Positions 1-18,699 of a stretch of DNA of 64,000 nt are shown here, one piece after another (within the stretch, counting starts at the first letter, position 1; the number at the start of each line of letters is the position of its first letter). The stretch spans positions 8,381,001 to 8,445,000 of the forward strand of contig JAYKKT010000059.1 of NCBI GenBank assembly GCA_036023115.1, read 5' to 3'. This stretch comes from Brasenia schreberi (lineage: Eukaryota > Streptophyta > Magnoliopsida > Nymphaeales > Cabombaceae). Below the pieces are notes generated by a model that had not been told where the DNA came from, did not search any database, and saw only the letters and a list, made by a program, of their open reading frames with translations. The position numbers and the translations under genes were made by a program.

Positions 1-62
1 GTAATTTGGTTGATACCAATACTGAGTTAGGACGGAATTATAGATTATGTGCTTTCTTGTAG

Positions 63-6615
<6,553 letters not shown>

Positions 6616-8187
6616 AGAAAAGCATTTGAGAAGTCCTAGCATGCAAAACATCTATAATGGGTGTGTACTAGTACTATTTGTGACAACCTGAGTTTGCCAG
6701 CTTCATTTACATCTAACAAGATGTGAATTAGAAAAGTTCATACTATTAATTTATAATGATTACAGAAACAAATAGAAAATTACACAAAAAATTTCTTCAC
6801 TTTCTTTATTTGCTTGTATTTTAGTTTTTATTTATTTTAGCCTGACAACCTATCAAGTGAAAGTTACCTTGTGTGACAATGACCACATGTGGCCTCAATA
6901 TTGTGCTACCATGAAATCAGAAAAGAAGGGGTGTTTTCCCTTTAATTAAAAGTGGTATAATAGCTTCCTATAAGGATGCTCGTGGGAAGACAATTTAAAG
7001 ACTTCTCTTTGTTAATAATGTTCTTTAATACCAGTAAAGCCCAAGAAAAGGGCTCATTAGTTATTCTTCAATGGACATCAGTTCATTCAAATTTTTCAAC
7101 AAGCCCCACTCAATATAATATATGGAACAAGGGCACGATACTGATGCATGATATTGAAGCCTATGAGGATAACCATGGCCTCCTAAGCATCATGACAGTG
7201 GATTAGTAACAAGAAGAGGAGACCACAAGAGTGGGGCAAGAAATGCAGTAGACAATAACATGTATCATATCCACAAGTCTTCGGCATAGACATATGACTA
7301 AACTGCCCTTATGAATGTAAATCAAATAAATGCATTCGAATTTTACAGATTAATCGATATTCCAAAATGAGGATTAAGCTGATAACCTTTTCATCGAGAA
7401 AAATCTTATGATCACGGGTTGAAATGAGATTGCTGGTGTACTTATATTTTTTCCTTATGCATCATCTCTTGTAATTTCCTCTTTAAAAGGTGAAGGATGT
7501 GATTGTAGAAGGTAACTCCTCTTCATCAAATCGAACAAAGATTTTACTTTTCTATAATCACCTGGCTGGTGAGCTCACACGGACTCCACGCTTTTTTGAT
7601 TGTTAGGTGGGTGTTAAGGCCTAAAATTTTCCTATGGTAAATCAAATAAAAAATAAGTGAGATTGGACTTTAACCTTTAATCTTTAAAGAATTATAAATT
7701 AAACAGGGCTAGGAAACAAAATTATAATGTTATTCACTTCAAAGTCTTGTTCCAATTAAAGAATACATTGGTAAAAGAGATTAATATACAAGAAACTGTT
7801 GTAACATAAGTCTCAACAACTGCTACAACACAGGTCAATCCCTTTACTTCACAAAGTTCAGAAATACGTAAGCAACCAAACGGGTGCGGGTGCGGGATAA
7901 GACAAATTTCAAAAATTTTAGATGCGGCAACACGGCTAGGTATATAATATATATAATATTCAATCTACAACAAGTGAGACATCAATTAATATAAGTATAT
8001 GACAATAGCAAGTACACAATTTTATATTAAAGCAAAACACATAAACCGTAAACAACTACTAATTTCATCATAATTCACAAATCAATCTTCACTATCCGGA
8101 CCCATTTATCCAAAAAGACCCGAACTTCAAAATCTAATATCCACACAAAAGGAAGTGAAAAAGGTCCGTGTTAGATATTTTTCTATG
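6616..8187. other. Gap after NRAMP: 3' flank and unclassified repeats
   Basis: The NRAMP stop overlaps an AATAAA hexamer (6611-6616), a possible poly(A) signal. Beyond it the sequence is AT-rich. A short frame at 6976-7206 resembles nothing I know. A gcgggtgcgggtgcggg stretch near 7884 resembles GC-rich subterminal repeats of hAT elements but no boundaries are visible. Confidence 0.5.
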
Positions 8188-8384
8188 TTCATCGGCGGAG
8201 TTTCATGGGAGATGATGGAAGACAAACTAAAGGAGCATTTTGGAAACTATGGTGAGTTAACCAGGTGGTCATCATGGGAGATTAGGTCACGAGTCGACTA
8301 AGAGGCTTCGGTTTCATTGTCTTCACGGATTACTCTCTCTTTGATCAGGTTCTCCAGGATAAATACAGCATAAACGGCAGAACC
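8188..8384 (+). pseudogene. RRM RNA-binding protein (hnRNP-like) pseudogene fragment
   Basis: The conceptual frame starts FIGGVSWEMMEDKLKEHFGN, the RNP2 motif and first helix of a plant hnRNP-type RRM. After GEL the frame breaks and meets TAA near 8299-8301. It then resumes in another frame with RGFGFIVFTDYSLFDQVLQD, the RNP1 motif and second helix, ending INGRT. There are no introns and nothing outside one RRM. It looks like a decayed retrocopy or captured fragment. It cannot make a complete RRM. Confidence 0.8.
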
Positions 8385-8984
8385 ATGAGTTAAAAAAAAC
8401 TAATACTAATAATCTTTTTTTGTATTTTTTTTGCCATGTCACAGCGACACGGTGTTGGTGTTGATGTCGGTGTCGCACCCATGTCGAGGTCGACACTCCA
8501 CCTCTTATAAGTGTCTCTGTGACTTAGATGGTTGCTAGACCCTCTAGCCCACACTTCATAGGGACAACCAGCTGCACTTCAGCCAACATTTCTCAACATC
8601 CCTGCCTCAAAACAAAGTCAGCCAAATACAGCTGAGAAGATATCTTGAATGGGAATGCATTAAAGAAAAAGCAACCCAAGATTGCTATAAAAGGCCATGG
8701 TGAATCCTGTCATCAACGAGCATCCTTCTCTGGGCTAAGAATTACATATTTAAAGGCTCATCGAGTATCCATCTAGTGTAAGGAGAAGAGTCGCTTCTTT
8801 GCCCCTTTCTGTCGAATGTTTGATTGGTTGAATCCAAATCTGTAAGCTCCGTCACTACGTTTCCTGCAAATTCAATGAAGAAAGAAAAAAATGAGTCTCT
8901 CTCTCTCACGTTAGCTGGAGCCAAGCCTCATCTCTCTCTCTTTGCATACCGCAGAAGCCTTGCCTCACGATCCGCTACACCATC

Positions 8985-9346
8985 TGCTTCTCAAGGTTCT
9001 GATGCAGTGGCAGTTGAAGGCACATAGATGAGATAGAGAGAGAGAGAGGAGGGACAAGGTTATCCACGGAGGATTTTCTTAGGAAGAAGGTTATATGTGT
9101 ATGGCTACTTTTTGTGTATTGTTTTGTTGTATATTTATCTTTGACTTTTTATTCTTTTTCCAGTTTTCCTAAAAGTCATTTCATTAAGGATATGCCTAGG
9201 ACTTTTTCAAAAGCAAAAAATTGTTTTCGAATAAAGTTTTCCTTTTTCAAAAAATCAACTCATGAAATCCGAGAAAAGGGCCCTTCTTCCTGCATTTCAT
9301 GATTGACGTTAGTATTGGGGTCGATAATGGCCACAAACTACTTACA
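8985..9346 (-). repeat. Copia-1 3' LTR, partial
   Basis: This is similar over its length to 13620-14014 and to the end of 43546-44775, sharing tags such as gcctaggactttttcaaaag, ttcgaataaa and aactcatgaaat. On the - strand it begins TGTAAGTAGTTTGTGGCC. A purine-rich tract (agtgggaga on the - strand) abuts it, as expected for a polypurine tract. Similarity fades below about 8985, so the LTR is truncated or diverged there. Confidence 0.75.
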
Positions 9347-10750
9347 TCTCCCACTGCCACTAGAGCCAACCTATAATATCCTGGTTTTGCCTCCCACTAT
9401 TTTGGGTTTTTTCCAAGTTGTATCATTTATATAGTTGCAAATAAATTGCAACTTCTATATGTTATGCGGTTTTTTCATAATTAATGTGTTTTTTCTACAT
9501 AATACACAACAAAGTGTATTTTTTACACTTATACACTTAGGAATATCTCAAACCCATGTGGGTTACATGCTTAGTAAAAAGTTCTTCAGAGATGTCTTTT
9601 GTTAAGGGGTATGCCAACATATCATCAATTGGCATATAACATATAGTTATTTCATTTCTTTTGATAGTGATATTTAACCATTATATGCTTGCTTCTTAAG
9701 CTATCAGCTCCACTTTTAATAAGAGTAATTGTTCCATTGTTGTCATAATAAATGACACTCGGCTCGTTGGTTATGCCTAGCTTCAAATCACGTATGAAGC
9801 AGCTTATCCAAACAGCACTCGTAGCAGCCATACTGCAAGCAACATACTCAACTTCTTCTGTGTGCAAAGTAACACAACCTTATTTCTTATAATCCCAAGA
9901 AACCGCATCACTTCCAAATAAAAATATTTGACCAGAAGTTGATTTGTTGTCATATTTACTCTCAGTAAAGTCAGCATCTAAGTATCCTATCACTTTCAAT
10001 TCATCTAGATGAAAACAAAGTTTTAAGTCTTTTGTTCCTTCGAGATATCTTAGAATTATTTTCACAACTATCCAATGATGTCATCTAAGATTACTTTGAT
10101 ATCTACTCACAAGACCAACAATAAAACTGATATGAGGTCTTCTACACAACATACCATACATCAAGTTACCGACAACTTCTACATAAGGAACATTAGACTT
10201 ATCGTCTACTTCACCGGACAATCAGCCTAACTCAATTTGATCCCTTTCGCAACAGGTGTAGATGCAGACTTGCATTAATCTATTATAGACTTCTTGAGGA
10301 TATAATCAATATATCTCTCCTGACTTAGACATAGAAGTTAGATTCTCTATCTCAAGAAATCTTTATACTCACGATACAGTATGCTTCCCCATATCCTTCA
10401 TTTCAAACCTTGAGTTTAACCATAGCTTGGTTTTGACAATCATCTCATTGTCATTCCCAATCAATATTATGTGATCTACATATAATGATAAGATGACAAA
10501 GTGGCTTCCAGTGTTTCAGACATATATACAGTGGTGAAGTTCATTAACCACTAACCCAAGTTCAATAATTGGGTGTTTTGGGCATTGTATTTTGCTTTGT
10601 ATAAACAAAGTCTTTAGAGAATTTTAAAAATTTTGCAGAAGTGTACTCTCCAAATTTATATCTGATCTCAAGACTCTGATTGTATGCCCTAATTGATTTT
10701 AACTTCCTACTTATATTCTTTTAACGCTTCAAGTGCCTCAAATTTATGTG

Positions 10751-10752
<2 letters not shown>

Positions 10753-10799
<47 letters not shown>
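10753..10799. repeat. (TA)n microsatellite at an internal copia deletion junction
   Basis: A pure TA run lies between the integrase start and the RT palm relics of copia element 1, exactly where roughly half of the pol gene is absent. Confidence 0.85.
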
Positions 10800-10802
<3 letters not shown>

Positions 10803-12312
10803 CTAATCATCGATAAAGGTTATAAAATAATTTTTTCTTCGATGTGATCTTACTCTAAAGAGTCCACATAAATCAGTGTGAATAATCTCTAATAGGGTTG
10901 TTGCCCTAATCACTTCTTTGGGAAATGATTTTCTAGTCAATTCCCTTGTATATAGGTCTTACACTTATTAAAATATTTTCATGAAATCTAGGCAATAAGT
11001 TAAAGCTGGTTAATTTTTTTAACTTCTTTAAACTTATATGACCTAATCATTTATGCCATACATTCACATCAATCACATATACACTATCAATATAAGTAGA
11101 AGAACTTTTATTTTCATTTATATTGAGTTTGAACAATCCATGCTCAACATCAAATAAACCAGAAAAGTTATCCTGCCATGCTTTCCCACAGTGACTTTGG
11201 TAGGGACAAACCTAACCCCAAACCCTTTATTTACCAAGGCAGGATCAATACAAGATTGTGTCTAATAATGGGCACAACTAATACATCCGTAAGTACAATA
11301 AGTATGTATTATACAAAAATCTTCAATGACCCAACCCCAAGAACATCAAAAAAGGTATTATTCCCCACCAGATGCTCGTAAGGCTTGTATTCCTTCAAAT
11401 CCATTGCTCCCTCTTTGATCTTTGAAATATGTTGAGTCACTCTTGAGCGATCCACCAACCAATTACCAGGCAATCCATATAGAGACACTCAAAAATGATG
11501 CAGACATGCTTCTCTGTTAGGCCACGTCATTGACTGTTTTCAACATTGTTTTCCTTGTTGCGATAATCCCTTTTGTAGTGCATCATCTTGCCACAATTGA
11601 AACATTTTACCCGATAAGCAGATTCCTGCAATTTCTTAAAGTTTTGACTGCCCTACCTTTTGTTCTTACCAAATTTCTTATTTGTTTTTCTCTTATTCTT
11701 ATTATTTTTGGAGCTAGACCCTAAGTCATCTTAAGCAACTAGTAACCTCTCCCTTTTGTTTTTGTTTATATGTTCTTTTTCAATTGTTAGTTTCAATGAA
11801 AGTTTTGAAAGGTAAAATTTGATCCAAGTCTAAGAGTTGTGGTTACCATATTCTAGGAAGGGGGCAGACTATTTAGAATCGTGGATATTTACATTGGTTC
11901 AAAAATGATTGACTTTGCTACCGCTAAATCTCTAGCCATTACAAACATTTGGTTAACATGCTCAACTACATTATCACCTTCTTTCATTATAAGAATTATT
12001 GTGTAACTGTAGTATCATATTTTGTGGTGAGAGAGTCAAATAATTATTTAGTAGTCTCGAACTCTTCAAAGACCCTAATCAAGTCATCTTCAACATAAGT
12101 TAACATTATGGTTCTAACTATAGTATCTTCTCTTAAAAATGTCTTATATTTTTTCTTTTCTCCATCTGTTGCAACTAGAAGAGTAGATGGTAAAATTGTT
12201 TTCCTAAGTATATTATCAACTCCCTCTAAAGTTAAGACCATTGGAATTCTTCTTTTCTATGTTTAAAAATTTAGGTCATTTAATTTTTTTGCTTTTGTCA
12301 ATTTAGACACAC

Positions 12313-12634
12313 AAATTCTAGAAGTCATTTTTAATAATTCAACACAGACAACAAGTAAAGGTCTGTACATTTTTAGATAAAAAAACATAAAACATGTATG
12401 AAATGAATTGACATACGATATTTCATAAAGAATCAATAACAAAAATAGTCGGGCACCAAAATGCATTATCAACAAATTCTAAGAGTAATTTTTAATAATT
12501 TGACAGAGACAACAAGTAGGGGGTTTGTACATTTTTAGATAGAAAAAGAAAAAATATACATCAAATGAATTGACATAAGACATTTCATAAAGAATCAATA
12601 AAAAAATAGTCGGGCACCTAAATGTTATATCTAA
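12313..12634. repeat. Two-copy tandem repeat, about 161 bp
   Basis: The unit begins aaattcta(g/a)gag/aagt and ends with gtcgggcacc(a/t)aaatg. Copies are 12313-12473 and 12474-12634, diverged by substitutions and small indels. It lies between the copia gag remnant and the 5' LTR, where untranslated leader sequence would be expected. Confidence 0.85.
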
Positions 12635-12776
12635 AAATATACCACATAGGTATATTTCTGAAAATATCATAAAACTAAGGACATAACAGTAATAAGGTTG
12701 CACATGGTATTTCTCAAAAAGTTAAGGACAACCATGTACTTTTTTCATGTGTCATAATGGATAATATGTCAAACAA

Positions 12777-14014
12777 TGAGGGTCATTTCCATAAAAACAC
12801 ATGAATCTCAAGTTTTGTAAATATGAGAACTAATCAACGACAAAACTATAAAACTGTATCTTGTTCTTTTATAATTTTACAAGTTATCAAAGGACAAAAA
12901 AGACTTTTCACTTATAGAAGTAAATTAGTTTTAATGATGATTTTGTCTTTTGGTATTTCCTAATTTTGGTTTACGTGAAGGAGTAAAATAGTCATTTTGC
13001 TCAAAAAACATCGGTATTGTGCAGTTTTGCAGAAAGTCGGGTGTTTAAAATGGAGGAGAGAAAAACTGAGAGAGGGATCGAGAGGCCACCAGCACCACTG
13101 GTCTGGCCTTCGCTCCTCCTCTTCTTGTTCTTTATTTCTTCTACAGAAGGAGGGAGAAAGAGAGATAAGGCAGGAGGCTACTGGCACCGTTGGCCTAGCC
13201 TCCGTCCCTTCTCTTCTACTACTTTCCTTACCCTTTCTCTTTTTCCTCTTACCTGGCCTTTGTTCCTCTTCTTCTTCTTCTTGGACTATTGTAGAGAGGG
13301 AGAAAACATAGAGAAAGAGGAGGCCGCAGGTGCCGTTCATTACCCGCCAGCCTGTTCTCCGTTTCTCTTCTTCCTTTTACACTTGTCTTGTCTCAACGAC
13401 GTTTAGAATTTCCTAAGGCCGCCTTTAATGGGCGGTTTCCGGTAGTCGTGTATCTCAACCGGAGTATTTTTTCCTTTCTCTTTTTTTATTATAAAAAACT
13501 TATGCCATAAAAACTTTTCAGCACGGTTTTAACACTTATCTCCCTTTTTTGTTTCGGAATCATCGTACCTACTAACGAGTCACCGAAAGCTTTTGTATGT
13601 TATGGCGCCAGCCATAGTTCTGCTCCTCTAGTTCTCAAGGTTTCGATGTTCCAGCAGTAGTCGAAGGCCTTTAGATGAGATAGGGAAAAAAAGGAGAGAA
13701 AGAGAGGAGGGAAAATGTTACCCGTAGAGGGTTTTCTCACGAAGAAGAAGGTTACGCTTGTATTGCTGCTTTTTTGTATTATTTTGTTGTATATATATCT
13801 CGGCTTTTTCTTCTTCTTCCGAATTTTTTCTCTATGTTTTTTTTTAAAAAAACTCATTTCATTTCATCCGACAGATGCCCAGGACTTTTTCAAAAGCAAA
13901 AAATAGTTTTCGAATAAATTTTCAAAAAGCAACTCATGAAATCCGGGAAGAGGTTCATTCTTCCTGCATTTCATGGTTGACGGTGGTATTGGAGCTGGCC
14001 ATCAACTACATACA
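12777..14014 (-). repeat. Copia-1 5' LTR (about 1.24 kb, TG...CA)
   Basis: On the - strand it starts TGTATGTAGTTGATGGCC and ends AAATGACCCTCA. It is similar end to end to 43546-44775, and its first third to 8985-9346. The middle holds CT-rich/GA-rich modules (gagagggagaaa...gaggccgc). Long apparent frames on both strands here are products of that composition. No matching 5-bp duplication flanks it. Confidence 0.75.
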
Positions 14015-14020
14015 CACCAG

Positions 14021-14078
14021 CCACCTAAACCTCGCAGATCCACCTGTTGCCACCTAAACCTCGCAGATCCACCTGTTG
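14021..14078. repeat. 29-bp direct tandem duplication
   Basis: The unit, beginning ccacctaaacctcgcagatc and ending cacctgttg, occurs at 14021-14049 and 14050-14078 with no mismatch. It starts just outside the copia LTR. Confidence 0.95.
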
Positions 14079-15500
14079 CATCCTTCCTTCACCACCATCA
14101 ACTATCAGCCAAACCCTTTCAAAACCACCACGATCTCAATCCCCATCTCCTCGTCACTGTCCAACCACACCAACTCCATCGCTGCCATCGCCACCCATTT
14201 CGTTCATTTTCTTGCAAACAAAAAAAAGAGAAAAGGGAAGAGAATCTTACCTCTGTTGCTAGCCATATATCACTGTTCTCCCTTCACAAGCCACCTTCGT
14301 CACTGCCTTGCCATTCTGTTGTAGCAACAGAGCCGCCACTGCCGCTGCATCTTGTCATCCCGAACTGTCAGCCAAATTGGCGCCCAACCGCTCCACCTCA
14401 TCGCCCGCTTCTCATCCAAACCAACACCAGAACCACCTGATTTGCTGCCGTCGAAAGCCGACCAGCACTGCACCCGCCAACACCCCTTTCTTCTTCTCCC
14501 TCTTGGCCGAATCCCTAACTCCCTTTTCTGCACTTTTCCTTTCACCAGAACCATCGTTCCCTCCCTTCAGCTTAAAAAACCAGTTTGAATCCGTTTAATA
14601 AGATATGATCCAACTCCCATAAGACCCATACCATCCCAATTCCCTTACCTCATTCTGCTCGGATTTGGCCACATTAAAGCCCAATCCAATTCCCTTAACC
14701 AAAAATTGATCCCTTGCTTTTCTCAAAAACTCTATACCAAAGTTCATAATCCAGATCCATTCCAAATTTGATCCTACTTGATTTAAAATATGATTTTAAA
14801 TTGGATCTCATTGAGTTTGATTAAAACTCAAATTTCAATCCATTTTGAGGTTTGTAACCCAACCCCCTTTTGATGGGATCCAATTTGATCTCATTATAAA
14901 TAGTTCATTTTGAATTGGATCCAATTGAATCCAACCAAACTCCAAACTTCACCCATCCAGTAACCCAATCCAATCTCAACCTAATCTAGACCAAAAAATC
15001 ATTTTTAAACCAAAACTTGACTCATACTTGCTTTCCATTAAAAACCCATTTTTCTTAGCCATATCATTACCCAAAGGCTCTAACAGTTGGTTTTATGGCA
15101 ATTTGTACATCTTGAAACTCATTCAGATTGAACCTGCTCAACGGAGCAAGAAGAACTTCAGTGAAAAGAACAGGGTGGGCCCACATCGCTCATCAAGAGT
15201 AGACCTCTAACAGGTATTCTACTCTCCATGTCTACTTTTTAATCACTTCTTTTCTTTCTCTTATTAAGAGGATCGTATCGCAGATCTAAGTTCGACTGGA
15301 CCAAAAATTTACATACAATGGGCAAGGAAAATCCCTACAAGTAACCTTTCCATTGTGACATTGTGGTTAGGTTGACTACTACTATTTTAGCTTTATAATG
15401 GTCTTGGTGTTACTATAGATTTAATTAGTACGACATGAGCACTTTCCAAGTAGTCCACGAACAAAGGTGAGGCTATAATTTGACGGTGAAGCACATTATA
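14079..15500. other. C-rich then AT-rich unassigned stretch
   Basis: 14080-14600 is CT/CA-rich and gives several overlapping frames of low-complexity Pro/Ser/His protein that I do not accept. 14600-14960 has degenerate repeats of ttggatccaatttgatc. 15050-15210 could be an exon-like piece before gtattct, but I cannot identify it. Confidence 0.5.
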
Positions 15501-15525
15501 ATGAAACAAATCATTCATTATTGTA

Positions 15526-15530
15526 ATATA

Positions 15531-15629
<99 letters not shown>

Positions 15630-15630
15630 T
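15526..15630. repeat. (TA)n microsatellite
   Basis: A TA run with a few CA interruptions (acatatat) at both ends. Confidence 0.95.
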
Positions 15631-18109
15631 CTTTATTACTATCTAATGGAAAACTTGGTTTAGTGATAGAAGCTTTAGATGTTATTGTTAGATAAAATAA
15701 AAATATTTTGTATGTAGTTCACTATATAAGTTTCAAATGTTTGAATTTGTTGTTATCATTTGAAACATTTATTGTTATTGTGAACATTTGTTATATGATT
15801 AATGCATACACAGTTCATCATGTGTAATTTGTACAACACTTTGGCCCTTGTACAAATATCCAGTTGAAATTTGGTATCTACTTATTTTAATTCCCAAAAA
15901 TTCAACATTATGCTATTTATTTGTTGTGATACTGCATGTACCATCGGGTTATAAGTGGAGGTTGTAAATCTAACTAAAAATTCCAAGTGGAATATGAGAC
16001 GCCTCAACCATCTGAAATAGTAGAACGTCAATAGTTAACCAAGATTCATCTAATTGTATGGTCATGGGAGGAACTTTTGGGAAGGGAATGAGAATGAGAA
16101 AGGTTATTTGGTATGATTCCATGGTGTGGTTGCACTACTGTAAAATGGAAGTACAATACAAGTTTTCCTTCTTAACTTGGAAAATGTTACCGTTTTATTA
16201 TTGTGGTACTAAACTTTGGGGTCTTTAAAAAGGATTGTGGTGCTTTTACTGTCGTAGGTGTATGTCCACTTCATACAGAAGTAGGTTCATGGCCTCATTC
16301 ATGAAGTAGCTCAATGGTACCTCCCGAGTACTGTTCCACTTAAAACTTGGAACTTGTGTAGTAATCTATGCTTGCAACATTGAGATATTGTTTTATATGA
16401 GAGGAGTTCTTTGTAATATTTTACTTTGTTATGATGGTAGTTATTATGAATCTTCTAATACTTATTATGATTTTCAAAATGATGTTATTTTTTTGGTAAA
16501 AAAATTCTATGTTATATGTTACTTTATAATGATGGTTATTTGTGTTTTTTAATACATGATAACAGAAGGCAAAAGCGGTTATCAACAAGGAGCTAAAAGC
16601 AAAGCTTGTGGGGATGGAGAAAGAAAGCGCAAATCTAGAAAGAGATGCATGTGAAAACTATTTTGACATTTATGCTAACATTTTTGGTAGTTAGAACCGA
16701 GAAAAAGTCACATCACCCATGATTTTTTCAGGGTTTTTAAATAACAACTCGATGGGTTTTTTTAAGAATTTTTTTTTTACCAAAAATTTTCCATCGGTTC
16801 AACAAAACATTTTTGGGCTATTTTAACAACCGCCAAAAAATACTTTTTCTAATGGTTCCAAGCCAGTGGGTTATTTCTAGTGGTTGTCAAAGTTTTTTCG
16901 AGTCTTCTTAGGGTTTTTTCAGACATAACTATTTATGGAGGTCTTGTTCTAATAGTTATAGTTTATTAACAATGGTTCTAATTATTAGAAATAGCATTTT
17001 TTGAAACCCTGTGAGTGCTCATATTTATACTATTGCAGATATCATCAATTATGAAATTTATAGCCCATATTGTACCTAAATTAAGATGAAGGACTCATCT
17101 CACACTTTCACCATGACCATGGTCACCTTGTTCACAATAGTCAAACAATGTCAACTTTCATGATAGAGTGCTTGGGATATACTCTATAATGGCCCCAAGT
17201 TGGAACACCCATAGGGATCGCAAATATCTAGAGATCCTACTCATAATCTATACAAGTATGGCTAATGCACTCATACCAAATTATGTTTCTAAGTGATCAG
17301 GCTCAAATTATCTTATCCAAATGTTCATAACCATATCCACAAGGTATATAACATAAAATCACATTTTCTTATCTAACATGTGCATATTAAACCATGTTAT
17401 AAAAAAGAATACTTCAATATATGTTAAATAACTCATATTTCCCAACATTGCTACTCAAACCACAAATCATAAGTCTACTATCATCACTACCAAATCCTCT
17501 AATTTTAGTCTCTAAAAAGCAATCGCCGTGTCAAATTAAACAAGACTAATGCAACAAAGTAAAAACTAAATACTGAATAACACTAAAGTAATACATGAAT
17601 CCAAACTAGATCCGTATGCATAGTTTTGGATCCAAACAAATAATTTGGATTCATTTTCAACCAAATTTGTGCACTATAGTTGGTAATATGGTTCATGACC
17701 TAGATTGAACCGGAATATGAATGAATGGATTCTTTAGGTGGGAACTCAATCTTGGTGTCCTCATCTAGGGATGGGCAAACCTACATCCAACTCGGCTTGT
17801 AGGTTGGATCTCAACCTTGTACCTAATATCCTCTATGTTGCCAGCATGGTTCGGTATGTGGTTGAGTCTTTTTCCTCCATTGATAATCACGATAAGTATA
17901 TGGTTTAGTCTATCTCTCTCCTTATAGGTGTGGGTGCCGATAATTAATCCTACCTATCGGGTGATGGAAAAGAAGCTGAAAATAACTTACAAAAGCCTAA
18001 AAACTATCTTTTTGTAAACAGAAAATATGAACGATCCCCAAATGTGTATGTAGAAAATTAAATAAATAAGGAACATGCAATTTTTATGTTGAAAACCTCG
18101 ATGCCTAGC
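15631..18109. other. Unassigned AT-rich stretch
   Basis: At 16566-16693 a + strand reading of about 40 codons (AVINKELKAKLVGMEKESAN and onward to a TAG) follows an AG and is coding-like but unidentified. 16700-17000 holds a cluster of taatggttc and ggttgt motifs like subterminal repeats of DNA transposons. At 17770 tagggatgggcaaacc resembles a hAT terminus without a visible partner. No gene is called. Confidence 0.4.
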
Positions 18110-18570
18110 CCATAAAAAATTTTACTATCAAATAGATGAGTACAATAACTTATCTCAAGATACAATAATATCAATGCCCTTACTCACTATAGAAAGAAGG
18201 AAATATGATAAGAAACAAGAAACATCCGACCCACAATTAAGCAACCAAATAAACTAGAGAAAGAGATAATGAATAACTCAAACGAGCTATTCATTACAAA
18301 TAGATCTCAAACCTCCTTGATTAATGTTGCAAATATGGTTCTCCTTAATGAAAAATACCGAATGACCAAAAGATCTTAAAAGAAACTGCTTCAGTTCAGT
18401 TGCCCGAAGAAGAAAAATAGATTTTTCATGTGCTCTACATCCTCTAAAATGAAAACGTGAATAGAATAAACTCTATTCATTACAAACTGTCAACTCTTAA
18501 AGTAAATAGCAACTGCCATGAAACAAGACAAAATTGCATACCATGCCACATCAACTCTCTCCACCTTTTT
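18110..18570 (-). repeat. Copia-2 LTR-like repeat, low-coordinate copy
   Basis: It is similar to 21290-21715, sharing aatagatgagta, atacaataatat, aatgcccttactcactat, gcaaatatggtt and tgtgctcta(ca/aag) in the same order. Placed beyond the RNase H relics it fits a 3' LTR of a - strand element. Confidence 0.7.
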
Positions 18571-18699
18571 CTCTCTTTCTTACCTCATCAAAAAATATTG
18601 GCATGCAGCCCTTAATTTCGGGACCCATCCAACAAACTCCTCCGCCAACTCAAGTGGAGGCAAATGCCAAACCGCAACAAAATAGCAATCTTCAAACTT

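Larger units (their letters stand above)
9347..12776 (-). mobile_element. Ty1/copia retrotransposon 1, internal region, decayed
   Basis: Reading 5' to 3' on the - strand: gag remnant (12241-12044, ending MLTYVEDDLIRVFEEFETTK); a zinc knuckle near 11620-11560 (CFNCGKMMHYKRDYRN, last Cys replaced by Tyr); pre-integrase and integrase start (11100-10800, with IIHTDLCGLF); then a jump to reverse transcriptase (10560-10100, with LYVDHIILIGNDNE), and RNase H (10065-9652, with YLDADFTESKYDNKSTSGQ and EEVEYVACSMAATSAVWI). Many stops and shifts are present. Most of integrase and early RT are missing at a TA microsatellite. It is not functional. Confidence 0.88.

Noticed and set aside
13017..13406. Open frames of 100-130 codons on both strands
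   Set aside because: They overlap each other in the CT/GA-rich core of a copia LTR, and the related LTR at 43.8 kb gives different proteins.
13973..14598. Pro/Ser/His-rich open frames
   Set aside because: Low-complexity C-rich sequence with several overlapping frames and no motif.
15393..15695. Frames rich in Tyr-Ile repeats (also near 2290, 30380 and 53700)
   Set aside because: Translation of TA microsatellites.
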